Below are positions 53,766-62,776 of a DNA stretch of 64,000 nucleotides, one piece after another. The position numbers and the translations under genes were made by a program. The first letter of the stretch is position 1. Every line of letters begins with the position of its first letter. The notes beneath the pieces are model-generated. The model did not search any database. It saw only the letters and a list, made by a program, of their open reading frames with translations, and had not been told where the DNA came from. Origin of the DNA: JBHEBG01 sp046557915 (GTDB lineage Bacteria > Bacteroidota > Bacteroidia > Flavobacteriales > Flavobacteriaceae); the NCBI RefSeq assembly GCF_046557915.1, contig NZ_JBHEBG010000004.1, forward strand, positions 310,001 through 374,000, read 5' to 3'.

Positions 53766-54305
53766 TTATTCCATAACCGGAGGTTTTAAGGTATAGCCCA
53801 ATTGTTGCAAAAGATCTAACTCGTTATAGAACACATCTTCTTGGTACATTTTTCCCATTTCATTAAAATGGAGTTGCGATAGACCCAATATTTTCACTTT
53901 TTTTCCCGTTGCCGGCACCTCGCCAAATTCGCCGGTATTGGTTCCTGTAAAAACCCATTGAACAAATACCTGATTATCTTTAATATAGTTGGACGATTTG
54001 GAAATATGCATATCTGGAAAACCGGTATAAAAAACGTTAAGACTGGCATTTAACTCGGACGCATTGGACGCAACCTTTATTCCATTCATAAAGCGTGCGA
54101 AATCTGGAGTAACAACAGAGGCAAGTTTTGAACTATCTCTATTGTTTAGAAAATCTGCGAGAAAGACGTTTACTTGGTTGGTAATGGTGTCGTTCAGCGA
54201 CAGTTTTTCTAAATTCATATCGGGTTCCCTCAACCTGTTGTCCTTATTTTTGCAGCTCATTAGCATCAAAACAAGAACTACCTGTACCATCCTCATTGTT
54301 CGCAT
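53766..54305 (-). CDS. SnoaL-like/ester cyclase-type lipoprotein
   Basis: A 179-residue protein with the lipobox in VLMLMSCKNK. The ATG at 54305 is taken; a TTG at 54314 opens the frame earlier and ATGs at 54296 and 54290 are also possible. The domain is of the SnoaL-like polyketide cyclase/ester cyclase type: VNVFLADFLNNRDSSKLASV, VVTPDFARF, WVFTGTNTGEFGEVPATGKK and EDVFYNELDLLQQLGY. It is the first gene of the minus-strand run and lies divergent from the histidine kinase gene, with 214 bases between. Confidence 0.78.
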   Translation of the reverse strand: MRTMRMVQVVLVLMLMSCKNKDNRLREPDMNLEKLSLNDTITNQVNVFLADFLNNRDSSKLASVVTPDFARFMNGIKVASNASELNASLNVFYTGFPDMHISKSSNYIKDNQVFVQWVFTGTNTGEFGEVPATGKKVKILGLSQLHFNEMGKMYQEDVFYNELDLLQQLGYTLKPPVME

Positions 54306-54519
54306 GCCCTTCAATTCAAAATAGTAACCTTAGACCAAAATGGCTGGCCGTTACTATCAATTTCATTTCAATTAATTGTTTTCCAAGAGAACCATCAAGC
54401 TACTTTGGATGAAAAGCATGTTTTATTGTCCGAAAGGGCCTCCTTATTTATCGGGTTCCAAATGCTGAAATTATTTGTATATTTAGAGTTCTCGTTTCCC
54501 CCGTGAGAAAACTCCAGAA

Positions 54520-56481
54520 ATGAGAAAGCACTTGTTGAAAGCCTTTATTGCCACTACCTGTTCTTTGTTGAGCTTCCTCAATACTATTGGTCAATTTGTT
54601 GATTTTAGCAGCGAAACCCCTTACAAAAAGGTTTTTGTAAGCACGGATAACTTTGGGATATCCTATTTAAAGACATTGGAGGAAGCCTATCCAAAAGCCA
54701 AGACCAACGCAATTAAGTTTTCCCTCCTTAACGATTTGGCTTACTACTGGCACACCAGAAATTTAAATAGGGCGTTAGAATTTACCCAGGAAGGACTAAA
54801 ACTTACCGCAGCAATTACGGATACCCTTTGGCAAGGTAGGTTTATGATTACCCAAGGGGCCATTCTACTGCGTATGGAAAAATTGGACAAGGCCCTTGAA
54901 GTTTTAGAAGAAGCCAAAAGTCTTGTAAATGCAGAGGATCTTCCTTTTTTGTATACCCAGATGGGCTATGTTTTTGAAAGAAGGGGAGAACTTGGAAAAG
55001 CGGCGGACTATGCCATGGAATCTTTACGTTTGGGACAAGAACTACAAGACAAGAAGGCTATTGCAATGGCCTATAGCGATCTTAGCAATCTTTTCTGGAA
55101 ACAGACCAAGTTTCAAAAAGGTTTGGAATATGGTCTTAGATCGCTGAAAATATTTGAGGAACGGGGCATTAACGACTTGGACTATGATTTTACGCTCTAT
55201 GTGGTTGGCAACAATCATTTGGCACTAGGAGCCTATGAAAAGGCCCAGCGCTATTATGAACATGCCATCGCCATAGGAGAACGCTATGGTTTCTATAATA
55301 ATTTAAGTGATGTTTACATTTCCCTGACAGATTTATATGCCTATCTCAATCAGTTTGACAAGGCCGCTATTGCGGGCGAGAATGCAGTTAAGTATGCAGA
55401 ATTGCTAGATAACAATTTTATGATGATGCGGTCATGGCTTTCCATAGGAAAATATCAAAACCTACAAGGCAAGTATATTTCAGCGGTAGAAAGTCTGGAA
55501 AAAAGCATCGATATAGCCACCGCGGATTTCGGGGACGAATTTCACTTAAGCCAGGCCTACGAGACTTTGGGAAAGGCGTATGCAGGCAGCCATAATTACA
55601 AGAAGGCATATGAGGCATTTGCCAAATATGACGAACTGAAGGATTTGGTATTTACCTCAGAGGCAGATCACCGCACATCCTTACTCCATACAGAGTTTGA
55701 GGTAGCCCAAAAAGAGGGTACCATAGCACAGCAAGAAATACAAATAAGAAAACAGCAGTTTAGACAAACGCTCATTAGTATAGCCACCGCGCTGCTACTA
55801 TTCTCGGTAGTTCTTTTTTACAATGCCATCAAGGTAAACCGAAGAAAAAACCGGTTACTGCAAAAACAAAACGAAGAAAAAGAATTTTTGCTAAAGGAAA
55901 TCCATCATCGTGTAAAAAACAATTTGGAGATTGTATCCAGTTTATTATCCCTGCAAGCATCTGAAATTAAAGATTCCCAAGTAAAGGAACTTATGGAAGA
56001 AAGCCAGAGCCGGGTTCATAGTATGGGAATGATCCATCAAAAATTATATCAAGGAAAGAGTTTGGCATCGGTAGAGATGAAAGACTATTTTATTAATCTG
56101 GGCCATTACATTATCAGTGCTTTTGGTGCCGAAGATCGAATAAATATACATTGCGATATGCCTCCTCTAGAACTGGATGTGGACATGGCCATTCCAATTG
56201 GCCTGATTGTGAACGAGCTTTTGACCAATGCTCTAAAATATGCCTTTCCCAACGGTAGACAGGGAAAAATAACCATAAGTCTTACCCATACCCATCATCA
56301 TCTCCTATTACAAGTTTCGGATAACGGTATAGGGATGGAGGAAAACGTAAAAAAAGAGGGTACAGGATTTGGTACAAGGCTTATAGATTTGCTTACCAGG
56401 CAATTAGACGGTAAAATGGTGCTTAATATCAACCAAGGGACTTCGGTTTCATTTAAATTTCAACTCAACAAAGCTGCTTAA
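54520..56481 (+). CDS. TPR-containing sensor histidine kinase (HisKA_2 type)
   Basis: A 653-residue membrane sensor. A signal peptide (about residues 1-25) is followed by five to seven TPR-like repeats (about 60-385; YEKAQRYYEHAIAIGERYGF, YKKAYEAFAKYDELKDL) in the periplasm. One membrane helix lies at about 417-437. The cytoplasmic kinase has the phospho-histidine motif KEIHHRVKNNLEIVSSLLSL near residue 461, and the ATPase domain shows IPIGLIVNELLTNALKYAFP and VSDNGIGM. The response regulator gene begins two bases after the stop, so the pair is a unit. The signal is unknown. Confidence 0.93.
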   Translation: MRKHLLKAFIATTCSLLSFLNTIGQFVDFSSETPYKKVFVSTDNFGISYLKTLEEAYPKAKTNAIKFSLLNDLAYYWHTRNLNRALEFTQEGLKLTAAITDTLWQGRFMITQGAILLRMEKLDKALEVLEEAKSLVNAEDLPFLYTQMGYVFERRGELGKAADYAMESLRLGQELQDKKAIAMAYSDLSNLFWKQTKFQKGLEYGLRSLKIFEERGINDLDYDFTLYVVGNNHLALGAYEKAQRYYEHAIAIGERYGFYNNLSDVYISLTDLYAYLNQFDKAAIAGENAVKYAELLDNNFMMMRSWLSIGKYQNLQGKYISAVESLEKSIDIATADFGDEFHLSQAYETLGKAYAGSHNYKKAYEAFAKYDELKDLVFTSEADHRTSLLHTEFEVAQKEGTIAQQEIQIRKQQFRQTLISIATALLLFSVVLFYNAIKVNRRKNRLLQKQNEEKEFLLKEIHHRVKNNLEIVSSLLSLQASEIKDSQVKELMEESQSRVHSMGMIHQKLYQGKSLASVEMKDYFINLGHYIISAFGAEDRINIHCDMPPLELDVDMAIPIGLIVNELLTNALKYAFPNGRQGKITISLTHTHHHLLLQVSDNGIGMEENVKKEGTGFGTRLIDLLTRQLDGKMVLNINQGTSVSFKFQLNKAA

Positions 56482-56483
56482 CG

Positions 56484-57218
56484 ATGGAAGAAAAAACACG
56501 TATTTTAATTGTAGAGGACGATATGATCATTGCCGCCAATATTTCCTTACAACTTACCAACCTGGGTTATGAGGTCACAGGAATAGAATCTAGGGGGGAA
56601 GAGGCCATTATGCATGCCAAAACCAGTGTTCCGGATATTATCCTGATGGATATAAACCTTAAAGGACATATAGATGGTATTGCCACTGCAGAACAAATAC
56701 AACAAGTTTCGGATATACCCATAGTGTATCTGACGGCCAATACAGATGACGCTACTTTTTCAAGAGCCAAGGCCACCCATCCCTTTGCTTTTGTTCCCAA
56801 ACCGTTAAATGCACAACAACTTCGGCGCACAATAGCCCTATTGGTAGCGCGTATTAAAGAGAAAAAAGTAAAAAAAGATAGGCCACAATCCAATATCCAA
56901 ATACTGCACGATCGGATATTTGTAAGGAAGGGGGGTAAAATGATAAAGTTGTTGTTAGATGACATTCTTTACATAGAAGCGGACCGAAACTACTGCAATA
57001 TTGTAACCCAAAACGGCAATTACTTACTTAGTAGTACCCTAAAAATGATGGAGGACAAGCTGCCAAGAAATCATTTTTTAAGGGTCCACCGGTCATATAT
57101 TATAAATATATCCCGATTGGATGTGGTGGGCGAAGGGCATTTGGAAATAAAAAGAAAGGTAATACCCTTAAGTAGATCGCATCGCGAATTTTTATTTGAC
57201 CGAATCCAGACAATCTAA
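56484..57218 (+). CDS. LytTR response regulator
   Basis: A 244-residue response regulator. The receiver domain holds VEDD (residues 10-13), the phospho-acceptor D56 (PDIILMDINLKG) and Lys near 107 (FVPKPLNAQQ). The LytTR DNA-binding domain spans about 135-240 (DDILYIEADRNYCNIVTQNG, HFLRVHRSYIINISRLDV). All key residues are present. It follows the kinase gene by two bases and is its likely partner. LytTR domains bind direct repeats, so its targets would have to be found by search. Confidence 0.95.
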   Translation: MEEKTRILIVEDDMIIAANISLQLTNLGYEVTGIESRGEEAIMHAKTSVPDIILMDINLKGHIDGIATAEQIQQVSDIPIVYLTANTDDATFSRAKATHPFAFVPKPLNAQQLRRTIALLVARIKEKKVKKDRPQSNIQILHDRIFVRKGGKMIKLLLDDILYIEADRNYCNIVTQNGNYLLSSTLKMMEDKLPRNHFLRVHRSYIINISRLDVVGEGHLEIKRKVIPLSRSHREFLFDRIQTI

Positions 57219-57297
57219 GAATACTTTACTACCAAATCTCTTGGTAGGGCCCATGCTGTAAACCAACGCCCCGATTAATTCCTTTCAAGCATACGAC

Positions 57298-57307
57298 CCG
57301 TATACGG
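57298..57307. promoter_or_regulatory. CCGTATACGG palindrome upstream of the TPR protein gene
   Basis: A perfect ten-base palindrome, extended by CGA and TCG around a one-base bulge, in the 205-base gap between the LytTR regulator gene and the next gene. It could be an operator. LytTR proteins usually bind direct repeats, so a link to the adjacent regulator is weak. Confidence 0.25.
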
Positions 57308-57423
57308 TCGGCACGCTTTTTTACAACCCATCCTGCAATACCTACAATTCGGTAGTTCTTTTTTCCTTTCAACGGTTGATAGCGACAACTTTGCCCTATA
57401 AATAATCTAAAAAAACAGAAACC

Positions 57424-58047
57424 ATGAAAAGAGTAGTTGCAATCATTATGTTGTTAATAGGCCCTATGGCAATAGCCCAAGATCAATACACACAAGGGAT
57501 GCAAAAGGCATTTCAACTTTGGGGAGAACAAAAAAATACGGAAGCCGCCAATTTGTTCGAAAGAATAAGTATGGCGGAGCCCGATAACTGGTTACCGCTA
57601 TATTATGCCTCACAGATAAATACCTTTGCATCTTTTGAAGAAAAGGACAAAGAGAAGCTGTCTCAGCAAATGGCAAAAGCACAAGAACTATTGGATCTTG
57701 CAAAGGCCATAGCCCCTAACCATCCCGAAATATTGGTACAACAGGCCATGATCCACACGGTTTGGGTAGCTTTTGATGGAGCAACCTACGGACCCACTTT
57801 ATCCGGTAAAGTAGCTGCTCTATATCAGCAAGCATTACAAATTGATGGCAATAACCCACGGGTAGTTTTTTCCAAAGCGGAATGGGACATGGGATCGGCC
57901 AAGTATTTTGGTCAGGACATTGCGCCCTATTGTAAGGAGGTAGCACGCTCCTTGGAACTTTTTGCTAACTTTAAACCAGAAACTCCGTTTCATCCAAATT
58001 GGGGGAAAGAGCGGGCAGAAGCTACTTTTGAAAATTGTAAAAGCTAA
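57424..58047 (+). CDS. Exported TPR-like protein
   Basis: A 207-residue protein with a signal peptide ending near residue 18 (GPMAIAQ). Helical repeats resemble TPR units (QKAFQLWGEQKNTEAANLFE, WLPLYYASQINTFASFEEKD, KVAALYQQALQIDGNNPRVV). No catalytic motif is seen. It follows the first signalling pair and precedes the LytS-like kinase by 33 bases, so it may be in one operon with the second system. The function is unknown. Confidence 0.8.
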   Translation: MKRVVAIIMLLIGPMAIAQDQYTQGMQKAFQLWGEQKNTEAANLFERISMAEPDNWLPLYYASQINTFASFEEKDKEKLSQQMAKAQELLDLAKAIAPNHPEILVQQAMIHTVWVAFDGATYGPTLSGKVAALYQQALQIDGNNPRVVFSKAEWDMGSAKYFGQDIAPYCKEVARSLELFANFKPETPFHPNWGKERAEATFENCKS

Positions 58048-58080
58048 AATTTGCCGCTAGGTAATATCAAACAAATAAGG

Positions 58081-59415
58081 ATGGTAAAATACATTGGAAA
58101 AATATTGGGGATCGGTCTGTTGGTCGGGGCAATTATATCCATCGTCTTTATTGGCACACGTGCTATTGCTGGGGAAACACTAGGGTTTAATGATAAACTC
58201 TTAACGGAAATAGGTTATAACATGCTCTATGCCGTTGTATTGACCCTCATCAATAGCATGTTTTTCGATTATCTGAATAACAAGGTTGTTTGGAAGAAAT
58301 ACGCAAAACACAGGATTTTAATAGGTGCTGCGGGGGGCGTGTTTTTTACCATGTTGGGCATCCTTTGGATCCGTATTCTGATCCGTATGGGTTTCGAGGG
58401 GGCCAGTTGGGAAGTATTTGTTGATGGTGAAAAGGCCATTTACTACGTGGTTGCCCTGTTGATTACCATTGTTGTTTCGGTCTTTTTCCATGCGGTCCAT
58501 TTTTACAGGTCTCTGCAAGACAAAAGGGTAAAGGAACAAAAAATAATAGCAGGTACGGCTTCGGCCAAATTTGACGCGCTAAAAAATCAATTAGACCCCC
58601 ATTTTTTGTTCAACAGCCTCAATGTACTAACCAGTTTAATTGAAGAAGACCCCGATCAGGCTCAGAAGTTCACAACCTCTCTTTCCAAAGTGTATCGCTA
58701 TGTTTTGGAACAGAAAAATAAAGATTTGGTCTCCGTAGACGAGGAACTACAATTTGCCAAGACTTATGTACGTCTCTTGAAGATGAGGTTCGAGGATAGT
58801 ATTGTTTTTGATGTCCCTGAAAAAAGCAGCAACCCAGAAGCCAAAATTGTTCCACTTTCCCTTCAATTGTTATTGGAAAATGCGGTAAAACATAATGTAG
58901 TAACAGCATCTAGACCACTTCATATAAAGGTTTTTGAGACCGACGGAATGCTTACCGTAAGCAACAACCTGCAAGAAAAGCAAGTGGTTAAAAAGAGCAG
59001 TGGGGTAGGGCTTAGAAACATACAGCAGCGGTACGGGATACTTACCGATAGAACGGTTGATGTAGCCAAAAGCAAAAAAGAATTTAAGGTGCATCTGCCG
59101 ATGCTTACCAAGCAAATATCGGTTATGGCCACCCAAGAACGCTATATTTCCGATAAGCGCTATCAAAAAGCTAAAGAGAAAGTTGAGGCAATCAAAGGGT
59201 TTTACGGTAACCTTACCGCCTATTGCTTTGTGATACCGATACTTATTTGGATGAACTATAGTAATGGCGGATTTCCATGGGCCATTTTCCCTACACTAGG
59301 TTGGGGTTTTGGCGTTTTTATGCACGGTATGGAAGCCTATGGGTACAATCCGTTTTTAGGGAAAAGGTGGGAAGAGCGTAAGATGAAAGAGTTTATGGAG
59401 GACGACAAGTTTTGA
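58081..59415 (+). CDS. LytS-like sensor histidine kinase fused to a C-terminal 2TM domain
   Basis: A 444-residue inner-membrane kinase. The ATG at 58081 is chosen over a TTG at 58051. Four membrane helices fill about residues 5-145. The His_kinase domain has the phospho-histidine motif LDPHFLFNSLNVLTSLIEED near residue 174 and the ATPase motifs PLSLQLLLENAVKHN and GVGLRNIQQRYG. After residue about 355 comes a 2TM domain (YQKAKEKVEAIKGFYGNLTA, two helices, then NPFLGKRWEERKMKEFMEDD), the same unit as in the three small genes that follow. The regulator partner is the LytTR gene at 60571. Confidence 0.93.
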   Translation: MVKYIGKILGIGLLVGAIISIVFIGTRAIAGETLGFNDKLLTEIGYNMLYAVVLTLINSMFFDYLNNKVVWKKYAKHRILIGAAGGVFFTMLGILWIRILIRMGFEGASWEVFVDGEKAIYYVVALLITIVVSVFFHAVHFYRSLQDKRVKEQKIIAGTASAKFDALKNQLDPHFLFNSLNVLTSLIEEDPDQAQKFTTSLSKVYRYVLEQKNKDLVSVDEELQFAKTYVRLLKMRFEDSIVFDVPEKSSNPEAKIVPLSLQLLLENAVKHNVVTASRPLHIKVFETDGMLTVSNNLQEKQVVKKSSGVGLRNIQQRYGILTDRTVDVAKSKKEFKVHLPMLTKQISVMATQERYISDKRYQKAKEKVEAIKGFYGNLTAYCFVIPILIWMNYSNGGFPWAIFPTLGWGFGVFMHGMEAYGYNPFLGKRWEERKMKEFMEDDKF

Positions 59416-59536
59416 CCGCGTTTGTAATGAATAATAACGATCGGGGTTTAAAAAATGACAATTCAGAAATTAATTTTTAGAAAGATAACGCATACGTAGG
59501 ATCTTTGTAACAGCAAGAATAGAAAAAGTAAAACAA

Positions 59537-59839
59537 ATGGAAAATCAAAACACTGACAATAAATACCTTAGAGCCAAGGAACGCGTAGATAAACTGAAGA
59601 AGTTTTATGCAAACCTCTGGTCATATATCATAGTCATTTCCCTTTTGGCATTTATAAATTACTTCACTAATAATTTTAGATATATGTGGTTCCTTTGGGC
59701 AGCGCTTGGGTGGGGGATAGGTGTCTTCTTCCATGCCATGGATACTTTTAACCTCAATCCCTTTTTTGGAAAAAACTGGGAAGAGAAGAAGATTAAGGAG
59801 TACATGCAAGAAGATGGAAAAGAGAACAAATGGAACTAA
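59537..59839 (+). CDS. 2TM domain protein (first of three)
   Basis: A 100-residue protein made of a single 2TM domain. It has YLRAKERVDKLKKFYANLWS before the first helix, two hydrophobic helices (about residues 33-52 and 58-75) and the C-terminal motif NPFFGKNWEEKKIKEYMQED. The same layout forms the C-terminal domain of the kinase upstream. The next gene starts inside its last codons (10-base overlap), so translation is coupled. The role of stand-alone 2TM proteins is unknown; partnership with the kinase domain is suggested by homology and position. Confidence 0.88.
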   Translation: MENQNTDNKYLRAKERVDKLKKFYANLWSYIIVISLLAFINYFTNNFRYMWFLWAALGWGIGVFFHAMDTFNLNPFFGKNWEEKKIKEYMQEDGKENKWN

Positions 59840-60168
59840 AGGATAACAACGGTTCGGACAAGTTTACAAGGGCCAAAAAGCGGGTAGAGGAGTTGAAGGG
59901 GTTTTATATACATCTTACAGTGTATTTAGCCGTCAACACATTTATTACGGTTATGAAGGTGGTACGGAACCTGGGTGAAGGTGAAACGCTACAGCAAGCG
60001 TTATTTGATTTCGGCAGTTTTGCGATTTGGATTTTCTGGGGTATCGGAGTATTGTTCCATGCACTGAAGGTTTTTTCATTAAATCCATTTTTGACAAAAG
60101 GTTGGGAAGACAGACAAATTCAAAAATTTATAGAAGAAGATAAAAAAGAGGCAGAGCGGTACAAGTAA
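59830..60168 (+). CDS. 2TM domain protein (second of three)
   Basis: A 112-residue paralogue. The start is FTRAKKRVEELKGFYIHLTV, then two helices separated by a longer loop (VRNLGEGETLQQALFDFGSF), and the tail NPFLTKGWEDRQIQKFIEED. It overlaps the first 2TM gene by 10 bases and lies 10 bases before the third. It has diverged from its neighbour mainly in the loop, which suggests a distinct partner or signal. Confidence 0.88.
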   Translation: MELKDNNGSDKFTRAKKRVEELKGFYIHLTVYLAVNTFITVMKVVRNLGEGETLQQALFDFGSFAIWIFWGIGVLFHALKVFSLNPFLTKGWEDRQIQKFIEEDKKEAERYK

Positions 60169-60178
60169 GTATTAACAT

Positions 60179-60529
60179 ATGGAGAATTATCAATCAGAAA
60201 AATATAAGAAAGCCCTAAGGAGGGTAGACATGCAAAAAAAATTCTATAAGCATGTTATGGTCTACATTGTCATCAACATAGTCTTGGTTGCGATTAAGAT
60301 AAAACTCTTTCATGGTGTTATCCATGAAAATACATGGGGTGAGGGTTTCAGCGATTGGTTGGCCTGGAATTTTTTGGCAACCCCGCTGTTTTGGGGGCTT
60401 GGCCTTGTATTTCACGGCCTCTATGTGTTTCTGCTTAAGGGAAAGCCTCTAAAAGAATTTAAACCTAAACGTTTAAAGGAATGGGAAGAACGGCAGATTC
60501 AGAAATATATGGAGCAAGATAACCACTAA
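60179..60529 (+). CDS. 2TM domain protein (third of three)
   Basis: A 116-residue paralogue. The start is YKKALRRVDMQKKFYKHVMV, with two helices around a loop that contains HENTWGEGFSDWLAWNF, and the tail KRLKEWEERQIQKYMEQDNH. The usual NPF segment before the tail is replaced by a Lys/Pro-rich stretch (LLKGKPLKEFKPKR). It ends 41 bases before the LytTR regulator gene and completes the kinase-2TM-2TM-2TM-regulator order. Confidence 0.87.
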   Translation: MENYQSEKYKKALRRVDMQKKFYKHVMVYIVINIVLVAIKIKLFHGVIHENTWGEGFSDWLAWNFLATPLFWGLGLVFHGLYVFLLKGKPLKEFKPKRLKEWEERQIQKYMEQDNH

Positions 60530-60570
60530 TTATAACGCTTACAGAGACCCATAATAAACTCTTGAACAAT

Positions 60571-61326
60571 ATGAAGGTAATCATAATAGAAGATGAAAAA
60601 CCGGCCGCGAGAAGGCTTTCCAGGTTATTGGAAGTTTTGGGCATACAGGTAACCACCATGCTATACTCCGTGGAAGAATCTATCCAATGGTTTCAGGAAA
60701 ACCAGCATCCCGACCTTATTTTTTTGGACATTCAGTTGTCCGATGGACTATCTTTTGAAATTTTTGATGCCATCAACGTCAATAGTGCAATAATATTTAC
60801 CACCGCTTACGATGAGTATGCTTTGCAAGCTTTTAAACTAAACAGTATTGATTACCTCTTAAAACCGATTGACGATGAGGATTTGGAAAAGGCCGTAGAA
60901 AAATATAAAAAACTAAAACCGTCATCACAGAAAATTGCGGTAGATTTTGACGACATAAAAAAGTTGTTGGTTAACCCTTTGGAGCGAGAATATAAAAAAC
61001 GATTTACGGTTAGGGTAGGCCAACATCTAAAAATTATAAATGCCAATGACGTGGAGTGTTTTTATAGTGAGAACAAGGGCACCTATGCAGCAACTTCCGA
61101 TGGTAGAAATTATTTGTTGGATACTACTTTGGAAAATTTGGAAACCGAACTTGCTCCCAATTTATTCTTTAGGGTAAGCCGTAGGTTTTACGTGAACATA
61201 AATCATATTAAAGACATTGTTTCGTACACCAATTCTAGGCTGAAAATTAAGCTGAACCGCTATAATGACCAAGAAATCATTGTAAGTAGGGAACGGGTTA
61301 AGGACTTTAAGTTATGGTTGGAATGA
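60571..61326 (+). CDS. LytTR response regulator (second)
   Basis: A 251-residue response regulator. The receiver has IIEDEKPAARRLSRLL (residues 5-20), the acceptor D53 (PDLIFLDIQLSDG) and the Lys in NSIDYLLKPIDDED. The LytTR domain spans about 145-250 (ANDVECFYSENKGTYAATSD, LFFRVSRRFYVNINHIKDIV). The ATG at 60571 is preferred over a TTG at 60562. It is the natural partner of the LytS-like kinase at 58081, since that family of kinases pairs with LytTR regulators. Confidence 0.95.
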   Translation: MKVIIIEDEKPAARRLSRLLEVLGIQVTTMLYSVEESIQWFQENQHPDLIFLDIQLSDGLSFEIFDAINVNSAIIFTTAYDEYALQAFKLNSIDYLLKPIDDEDLEKAVEKYKKLKPSSQKIAVDFDDIKKLLVNPLEREYKKRFTVRVGQHLKIINANDVECFYSENKGTYAATSDGRNYLLDTTLENLETELAPNLFFRVSRRFYVNINHIKDIVSYTNSRLKIKLNRYNDQEIIVSRERVKDFKLWLE

Positions 61327-61422
61327 ATTGAATTAAATATCTGATTAATAAATATTTAAATAGTCATATTTACAACTATAAATTTTTCTTATAGTGCTTT
61401 TTTTCAAGAAAATAACCCCTTT

Positions 61423-62607
61423 TTACTCCACCCTGTTGTCGTCGAATGCCGAAGGCAGTAATTTAGGAATCAATTTAATAAAAATTGGTAACAAAACCGC
61501 TCCCCCTGGTAGCATAAAAATTGCTAAAGACGGAATGCTTTTAAAAATATCCAACAACTGGTTTTGAATTTTTTTCTTTTCTTCGGGACTTAAATCCTTC
61601 ACCGTAGATTTAGAAATTAAGGCTACCAATTCTTTACTTTCCGAAAGCTCTTTTTGAAGTCTTTTACTGTTTCTTAGAATTAATTTATTTACAATCTTGG
61701 CCATACTATCATAAAATTGAATGGCCAGATTACTATCTTTTAGATGGGGTATCTTTTTAAAATTTGAATCAAAAAAAGAGGCCACATATTTTAACAACAC
61801 GGCAGTTTCCTCTGGAGAAAAATTTAAATCTTTTCCAATACCAAAAATAAATTCGGACTCCAAATAATCCAAATTTTGATCTTCCCAAACTGTAAGGCAA
61901 GCCACATCCATAAAATATTGGTTCTCGCAAGGAGAAAATTTGTTTATCATTTTTTTCCGATAAGAACCGTCAAAATTGGTCTGATCACTATCTATAAAAG
62001 TCAATGATGCGGCAAAAAGCTGTGCCAGTTTTTCGTCGTTTTTGTTCTTTTCCTTGGAATTTAGGGCGTGGTAGGTAAGATTTATCGTTATATACTCTAA
62101 GTTTTGGGCATATTCCCGTATCTGTACCTCTCCTTCCAAGTATTTTTTAAAGGTTAGTACATCAATAAATAAGAGCGAGTTGGTAATGATGCTATTAAAA
62201 GTTTTACTGATCAAATTGTCTTCTAAATAAACCCTACTCCCAATAAGCTTCTCCAATTGCGAAGAGGTTTTGTTGTCCGACAATATTTTTTTAAAAAACG
62301 AAATATTCCCAATGTCCAGGCTTTGATAAAAACCAAATATGGTATCTAAAAAGTCATCAAAAGAAGGCTTCGATCCCTGTTGCGCATAGGTAAAATACAA
62401 ACCTCCCAAAAGATTGATCTTGGCTATCTCATCTTCCGATAGCTGATGTTCCGCTACTATAAAGTGGAAAGTGCTTAGGTTGATACCATAGATGAATCCG
62501 CATTCCCTTAGGGTGGTATATAGCTCCCCGAAGCTGGCATAATTGTCACAATTATCCTTCAAGAGGTGCCCAAACTTTTCAATCCAACCTGATGCGGAAG
62601 GGTTCAT
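61423..62607 (-). CDS. LETM1-related protein
   Basis: A 394-residue protein, mostly helical. The start is MNPSASGWIEKFGHLLKDN. The C-terminal end has the sequence PSLAIFMLPGGAVLLPIFIK and LIPKLLPSAFDDNR, which matches the core of LETM1-type membrane segments (PGG, LLPxxxKLxPxLLPSAF). Flavobacterial relatives have been annotated as LETM1-related biofilm-associated proteins; this is remembered, not checked. One hydrophobic segment is near the C-terminus. The gene converges with the LytTR regulator gene. Confidence 0.75.
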   Translation of the reverse strand: MNPSASGWIEKFGHLLKDNCDNYASFGELYTTLRECGFIYGINLSTFHFIVAEHQLSEDEIAKINLLGGLYFTYAQQGSKPSFDDFLDTIFGFYQSLDIGNISFFKKILSDNKTSSQLEKLIGSRVYLEDNLISKTFNSIITNSLLFIDVLTFKKYLEGEVQIREYAQNLEYITINLTYHALNSKEKNKNDEKLAQLFAASLTFIDSDQTNFDGSYRKKMINKFSPCENQYFMDVACLTVWEDQNLDYLESEFIFGIGKDLNFSPEETAVLLKYVASFFDSNFKKIPHLKDSNLAIQFYDSMAKIVNKLILRNSKRLQKELSESKELVALISKSTVKDLSPEEKKKIQNQLLDIFKSIPSLAIFMLPGGAVLLPIFIKLIPKLLPSAFDDNRVE

Positions 62608-62776
62608 AGGCTAAAATTTAGTTCCCAAAATAAAACCAAATATAGAAATTTTCGTAGGTCTCAACGAGCGTTGGGTATAAGGGAAGCATTCGTTAACATC
62701 AATTTAACAGAAAAAACAAAACCCCCTCACGGCAGGTTGCGTAGGTAAGGGCAATGCTAATAATAATTAACTTATC

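Noticed and set aside
58051..58080. TTG start of the LytS-like kinase ten codons upstream
   Set aside because: ATG at 58081 directly precedes the first membrane helix and is the normal start codon.
61345..61382. A/T-only inverted repeat (TAAATAT and ATATTTA) between convergent genes as a terminator
   Set aside because: No G-C pairs, weak stem and no clear T-run after it.
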